DNA from: Luscinia megarhynchos
Lineage: Eukaryota; Chordata; Aves; Passeriformes; Turdidae
Length of the DNA stretch: 64,000 bases
Direction of reading: 5' to 3'
NCBI GenBank assembly: GCA_034336665.1
Contig: CM067585.1
Location: 2,971,731-3,035,730 of the forward strand
The notes under the pieces were generated by a model, which had not been told where the DNA came from, made no database searches, and saw only the letters and a list, made by a program, of their open reading frames with translations. The position numbers were made by a program, and so were the translations under genes. Position 1 is the first letter of the stretch, and the number at the start of each line of letters is the position of its first letter. This document shows positions 57,807-64,000 of this stretch, piece by piece.

Positions 57807-60800
57807 AATTATTTTCATGCCTTGCTTACAGTACTTTGAGGGAAGTTTTGAGGATAGGAAAAAAACATTGCTATTGCAATATGTGTTTTGATAAAAATAA
57901 CTCTCCCTGCTGTTGGACAGCTCTTCATTGTTTATATTTCATTCCTATGAAATGACCTTCTTAATAAATTGATTTAAGGCTATGTATGCAAAATTCTAAT
58001 ATCAAACGATGTATTTTTAAAGAGTTTTAAGGTAGAGGGAGAACCCTTCTAAGATATTGTGATCTTTTACAACAAGCAACAAATTCCAGACTATCAACTC
58101 TTAACCCTGCTCGTTAGGGGCTGGTGCCAGTGCAGATGTATGTGGTTTGTTTATTTATTTATTTTAAAAGTTGTGCCTTGGTGTTCATTTTCAAGACAGT
58201 TACTTTGCACGTGCATCTCTGAGCAATTTTTCTGTTCCAATATTCCAAAAGCCTTGTCACTTTGGGGACACTGGGTTTTTGATCCTATTTTCTGTGTTGG
58301 TTTAACTCAGAAAAGGATGTTTTGCTCCCTCTGATTGTATATCATGGATGATTTTTATTATTTCATCTTCACTTGTTAGTGCTATCAACAGACAAATCAT
58401 GTCAGAGAAGTTCAGATTAGTGGTTGTTTTGTGTGTTATTGCTCCAGGTGTGACAGGCCTGTTTTAATCCTTTCTGATACATTTGACATGTAGTTCTCTC
58501 TATGGCTTCCCTTAAAAAAATTAGTATCCAGGCATGGGTTTCTCACTTATAGGAAATAGTCTTTTCCAATTCCTTCTAATAATATTCTTTTTTATCTGGG
58601 ACATCCACTAAGCATCTGGTGATTATTATAATAGTTTGATTTTATATTACAGAAATCAGATTACTGTTTTTAAAATTATTATTCTGTATGAATAAATTTT
58701 TTAATCACTTTTTCCCCCATAGGGAAAATGTTTCTTATTTTTCTGCTGCCAGTTTTCAGTAAAATCTGTATACCTACTATATTTTTATTGTGTGTTTGTA
58801 TCTTGTATTGTATTTCCTGTATTTTAATTGTAGGATACCAAATATATTTTCAGGTACACTGCAAGAATTGTCATGTAGGGTTTTTTCCTGTTTACCTCAA
58901 CATCATCTATAAGGAAAAATTTACCACCATATGGAAGTTTAAGAACTCCTTGGCCACTAAGAGAGCAAAATGATGAGATTTATGGGCAGTGCACACACAT
59001 GGCTCAACTACAGTAATGCAGAGTGGATTTGCATGAGGTTCCTGTATCTGAATCAACTGCACTCAATGTCAGTTTAATAAGCAAATTTCATTAAAGCAAA
59101 CTTTCAGAAACCTTAGTACAAATTGTCTGTGTTGAAGACATAGTGGGAGATGTAGGGAGATGATAATGGGTGCTACAGAGTTTGGTTCATTCTACTTTGA
59201 AATAAAATGATACAGAAGGAGAGTCTAAGGGAGCAGAATTTAAAACACCTCAGTCCAGCTCTTCTCTGAGAATCCTTGAACAGGAAAAGTTCAAGGCTCA
59301 AGGAAAAGCTCTTATTTTTACCTAAGGAAAATATTTTAGCAGAGTTAGTGGCTAAGCACTCAGTTTGCCCAGAGAACCTGTGGCATTTCCATCAAAATCA
59401 TCCTGGAAAATGCTTGACCAATGTCATTTAACTTTAAAGTTAACTCTGCACAAAGCAGAAGTTCTGAGTAGAATCCCTCCTGGAGTTCCTTGCAACCTAA
59501 GTGGGTTTCTTTTGTGTTTCTACAAGCATTATTAGTCTGCATTTGTTAAAATTGGAGTGTCTATATGTTAACTTTGGTAATCTTCCTGATATTCCTTATG
59601 CTCATCTTCAATAATTTCTTTAACTCTGAGAACTTGGGAATGTTGTTTCAGTTTGCCTCAACTGCACCCCTAAAATAAAAGAGGGAGAGAGAGTTCTAAA
59701 AGCTTAGAATAAAAACAATAATAAGAAAAAAAATTGAATAAATCTCCCCCATTAAATGCTACTGAAATTGAGTAGTGTGTAAAGGGAAAGAAATGAAGGC
59801 AGGCAAAATAAATGTTTATATGAAAATGTGCTAAATATGCTTTACAGCAAGGGATTGGAGGAAACACAACTTGGATTACAAGTACCAAAATGATAGGTCA
59901 TTATCACAGCATGGTAATAATGACAATTTAAAGTCCTATTTTTATCATGATGGCCATTTGTTCTCAGAATTCTTAAAAGAAATGGCCCTGTTTAATACTG
60001 TTGCTAATAATAAATAAATAAATGGTGATACTGAGACTCACTTTCCTATAAGGCACTGATTTAAAGCTGCGGTTCAAAGCAGTTCTTACCTCTAGAGGGA
60101 ATATTAAGGTTTAGTACTGAAATGCTTTTTAAAAAAGAGGGAAAAAAAAGAAGAAATAAGTCAGTAGCGTAATGCCTTTTAACATTTCCTGAAAACTAGA
60201 AGTTACCTGAAAAATCCTTACTCCATAGATCCAATTTGTAACTTGTACCTCATGACTCAGATTGATGTGCAGCTGTGGCAGAGGTAACTCTGGCACATTT
60301 GCAGAGTGTGGAAACTGGGAATCCAGAAGATATTTGTCTTACATAAAGTAGCTGGAAAAGGACTGAGTAAGTAGGAAACATGTGAACAATTTTCCTAGAG
60401 ATGCTGCTATGAAAAAAGCTTCCAAAAAATTATCTGCTTCAGTAAATCTAGCATTAGATATAGCACATCTGACACTCAGTGATGTAAAAGGTTGGTTTGG
60501 TTTCTATGAGGTTTAAATTTAAATGTGTATGGAAAAAAAATACCTGTAGTTTTTAAATGTAATGTTTTATTTTGAAAGAAGAACTAACAGGAAATACCCA
60601 TAATAATAGAAAATGTGTATTTAATGTTAGGGAGAATATATAGAGAGTTTTATGTTTAAATATCCATAACACTTCTTGGGATTTGATAGGTCAGTTTTTA
60701 AAAATTTTTCTTTGCAGTATTTCTATATTTGGGGGAAGTTGTTTGTTTTATTTTATGTTCAGAGCTGAAAAGATAGGAAGCTGATCCAATCTGACATTTA

Positions 60801-61515
60801 GCTGTGAAATGTTTGAATAAAACAGGTTCAGGAGAGATAGTACCAATAGCTAAAGTTACCAAATTTGAACAAAACATACACATTGGTCTGTGAAATTATC
60901 CATGTTTCTGCTCTCAGTAAGCTGGTTTTAAATGACATAAATATGTTTAAGCAAAAATAGTAACATATGATCCAAGAGATAAGAAAATGTCAGCCTTTTT
61001 TCCTATGCCCCTCTCAAAACAGATATGATGCTATTACTTTTTCATAGAGGTGTGTTTACCACCTCACAAATAATTACATAGAATATTTTTTTTCTAATTT
61101 CTCTTCTTTAGGTAGAGAGTAAGGTGAAAGGTGGTCAAAAAAAAGGTGAAAGTACAAGAAACTGCAGCAGAAATTGTGTAAACCTTAAACTGTCATTTCA
61201 ATTGGTCGTTATCTGCTGAGCATAAATAATCAAATGCCAGATAGAAATTGTTTTACACTGTTCAATGTTGGCTAATATCCTTCTCTGTGTTAGTGGAACT
61301 TTAAGATTTGTTTTCAAAATTAGAAGTCTAACAGACTGGTCCCATAACATTGCTTCTGAGCAATCAAGTACAATTTTGATAAATTATTGTCTGTGCTGAA
61401 ATGCCCCTTCAAACTCAAGCCTTTTCCTTTCCCTCTCCCTACCAGATGAGCAAGCTCTTGGGTCCATATATTATTCATTACAATCAAATAATACACAGTG
61501 GTGGCTCAGTAAACT
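57807..61515. other. Intergenic desert, 57.8-61.5 kb
   Basis: AT-rich non-coding DNA with no supported gene, RNA or transposon. Confidence 0.5.
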
Positions 61516-61900
61516 TGCTTTTCATATAAGAATTGATTTTATTGAGTAATGCACACTGCAGACCCCAGCTTCCAGCAGCCAGGGCTGAAATGAGCAATTC
61601 TCTCATTGTAATAATGTGCCTCTGTCATCTCCTTATTATCAGCATGATAAAAGATGAAATATTCACAGATGCTGCCCTCCTAACCTGATCACAGTTTGAT
61701 ATTTGAGCTTTGGAAATGAGTTTTATGGGCTTTAATATTCTCCTTAGCGGAGTGACCCCTGAAATTAAACATTATTACAGAGCGGATATTTAAAAAGCTG
61801 GGGCTGCAAATTACATCAAAATGAAAATATTAAGGCGTACTGTGACTATACCTAGTGGGAACTCACCACTGCTGAAATGGTGAATGCCATAAAGCTCTGC
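61516..61900. promoter_or_regulatory. Candidate conserved non-coding element E
   Basis: A long stretch of complex sequence with no repeats and no open frame. It contains CATTGTAATAATG (61604-61616; SOX-like ATTGT beside TAAT), TTATTATCAGCATGATAAAAG, CTTAGCGGAGTGACCCC, GAGCGGATATTTAAAAAGC and GGCGTACTGTGAC. Isolated CpGs kept in an AT-rich desert are typical of constrained elements. Of the desert candidates this one looks the most constrained to me. Confidence 0.4.
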
Positions 61901-64000
61901 ACATTGGTGTCAAAAACATCAGAAAAAAAATAATAACAGTGCAGGCACCTTGACTTCTGTTATTTTATATGTAGGGCTAAACTAAATTACTGGAATGGGT
62001 TTTTTCCTATGGCTGATTTTCCAGAAAGAAAAAGCATATTGTTCTCAGCTTTGTCTGCAGCACCCTTCACAGTTCTGCTGAAATGCACGTTGCAAACACC
62101 AATAAAATATACTTAAGTGTAGTGAAACCAAAGATTACACTTAAGAAAAGAATACGCCAATATAACTAGGTGAAATTTTGATTCTATTTCCACTGCTGTT
62201 GCTGTTTCTATGGACAAGTTCCTGCTAAAGTCTGGGGTGTGAAGAGCTAAGGAAGTTCTCCAGACAAGAAAATAGAGGAATGTACAACATATTAAAGGTC
62301 TTTCAGTACAAATCCTGTATTGTTAAAGTTAAGAAATAGCAAATTTTAAATACCTGTAAAGTTAAATGAACAACATATAGTTTATTAATTTATATAAAAC
62401 TTAAGTTAAAGGATAATAAAAGAGTAAAAGGAAGGGAATTAAATATTTGTGTATATTTGCTTCAGCTTTTTAGATATGCATAATCTAAAGAGAAACAATC
62501 TTACAGAAAATTCTGCATTTTTAGCCATCAACTTTTTCTTGATTGCAGTGATCATTAGACATCCTCATAGGAGACTGAAATTTAAATCCCATGCCAGTCA
62601 TTCAGTGGGATGGTCCTCAGTGCACTTGGAAAAAATATGTGGTTATGGTTGAAAGGTTCCTGTCTGTGACAGAAAGGAAAGGTGGAGTTTTTTGTTGCTG
62701 GTTGGTGGAATTTTTGTTTGTTTGCTTTAAACTGAGGCATTTCATGACCACCTGAAGTTCTTGTTGGCTTCACTATGCCTAAGTGCACGAACTGCATCCT
62801 TTTTATTTTAACCCCTAATTAATGCCTTTAAGAACATTATTTAATTTCTATTTCCATCTTAGCTTTTTAATCTGGCTGTGTACTGAAATATGTTCAGCTT
62901 TCAGTCTATTTATAGTTTTGAGTTAGGAATTTGTTGTAGTTTGGACATCACCAAGTCAATGTGATTGTAATACCCTCTGCATAGATCTTGCTAAAGCTCT
63001 TGCTAAATTGAGCTCAGCAGGAGCATGTCCTGTGACCTCATAAATAGTGGAAATGATTGCAAATCAGAATTCATATATGTTCCTGTCTCAGTGGGTAACT
63101 CTGTCCCCCACAAAGGAATCAATCATCTCTTTCAAATTTCTGTTTGCCCTTTCACTCAGATATGTTTGAAGATAATCTGGAGAGGGAGATCTTGCAGAGC
63201 CTGGCAGAACTGTTATTGGAAATCTAAAATAAAAGCCCTGTGTCTAACAGTACAACTTAGAGATGGATGTTTCAAACATTGCCCCTACTGCAAAGAACTT
63301 GGGGGATGGTGTGTTTTAGTTCCCCAGCTGGGATTGGCACTTCTGAGCTTTTTTCCCCCCCCTAAATCACACTTTTATTTTATTACAAATAAGATTTCCT
63401 GTTATTCCTTACTATTCTGCGAAGAATTTTTGTTAATGACATTAAACTTATTCTGGAAGAAGAAATATTTCACATTGTTATCTGTTACAGGGTATAATTT
63501 CTATGGAGCAAAAATCATAGACTGCCTAGAAACTCTGATTTTTGAAGCTTTTTGTATGACTCCAACAGGGAGACATAAATATAGGTAATGTGTGGAGGGT
63601 AAGCATGTAGAACAAACACGAAACCTCAGTCAAATCAGCAGCTAATGTCAGTAGAGGAAGGGAATACAGGGTAAGGCCTTTTGTGAGTGGAAGGAATAGA
63701 TATTTGACCTTGTCAGTACCTTGAGAAAATGAGTTTTCTGTTAATTCTTGCTGTAGTGTTCTAGAACAAGTGTCTGAATGAAGCCTTTTCTCTCTCTCTG
63801 CAAGGACAGAAGTGGCTTCTGTTGAACTGTTTGTTGAAGTTTGTGGATATAAAATCCAGTTGCTGTGCTCAAATCTCTAGCAGAGTACTTAAACTTTAGT
63901 TCTTGACAGCTGTACTGGCATAGGTTCCCCAGTATGCAGAGCTACCAGTGCTGGAACAGCATCAAAAAAAGCCCTGGGGATGCAGATTGTGTCATGTAAA
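61901..64000. other. Intergenic desert to the right edge
   Basis: AT-rich non-coding DNA. A 187-codon open frame at 63025-63588 (plus) is long for this composition but matches no family I know and has no gene context, so it is not called. Confidence 0.45.

Overview
This is vertebrate nuclear DNA, almost certainly from a bird and probably a songbird. The genes have introns with GT-AG splice sites. The dispersed repeats are CR1 LINE tails and long terminal repeats (LTRs) of avian endogenous retrovirus type. The three proteins match their human counterparts nearly residue for residue in their cores. There are no tRNA or rRNA genes, CRISPR arrays or operons.

Left third (about 1-25,100) is a compact same-strand cluster. 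GJA9 (connexin, single coding exon, 2411-3940) is followed by MYCBP (five coding exons, 6796-11758) and RRAGC (seven coding exons, 14029-23343). From recall, human chromosome 1p34 has the same order and orientation, so the connexin is called GJA9 and the Rag GTPase RRAGC. MYCBP and RRAGC start in CpG islands; GJA9 does not, and has an untranslated upstream exon. The MYCBP promoter carries a perfect RFX X-box and its third intron looks U12-type. The RRAGC promoter carries a TFEB/MiT-type CACGTG box, two CCAAT boxes, and a GC-rich tandem repeat of about 70-76 bp.

Right two thirds (about 25,100-64,000) is a gene desert with no convincing coding exon. It holds CR1 fragments (27.8, 32.0, 50.4 and 57.7 kb), LTRs (25.7, 31.1, 48.6, 50.8-52.3 and 56.3-57.0 kb) and simple repeats, including a 958-bp CCTTT/CCCTTT pyrimidine tract at 39.3-40.3 kb. 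It also has several composition islands with homeodomain, PBX/MEIS or POU-like motifs that could be conserved enhancers. In mammals the desert beyond RRAGC leads to POU3F1, so long-range enhancers of that gene are a reasonable but untested idea.

The three genes do not form one pathway. GJA9 makes gap-junction channels, MYCBP is a small MYC- and AKAP-binding protein with a ciliary relative, and RRAGC is the lysosomal amino-acid-sensing GTPase that recruits mTORC1. No new multi-gene system is evident. The most useful observations are regulatory and structural.
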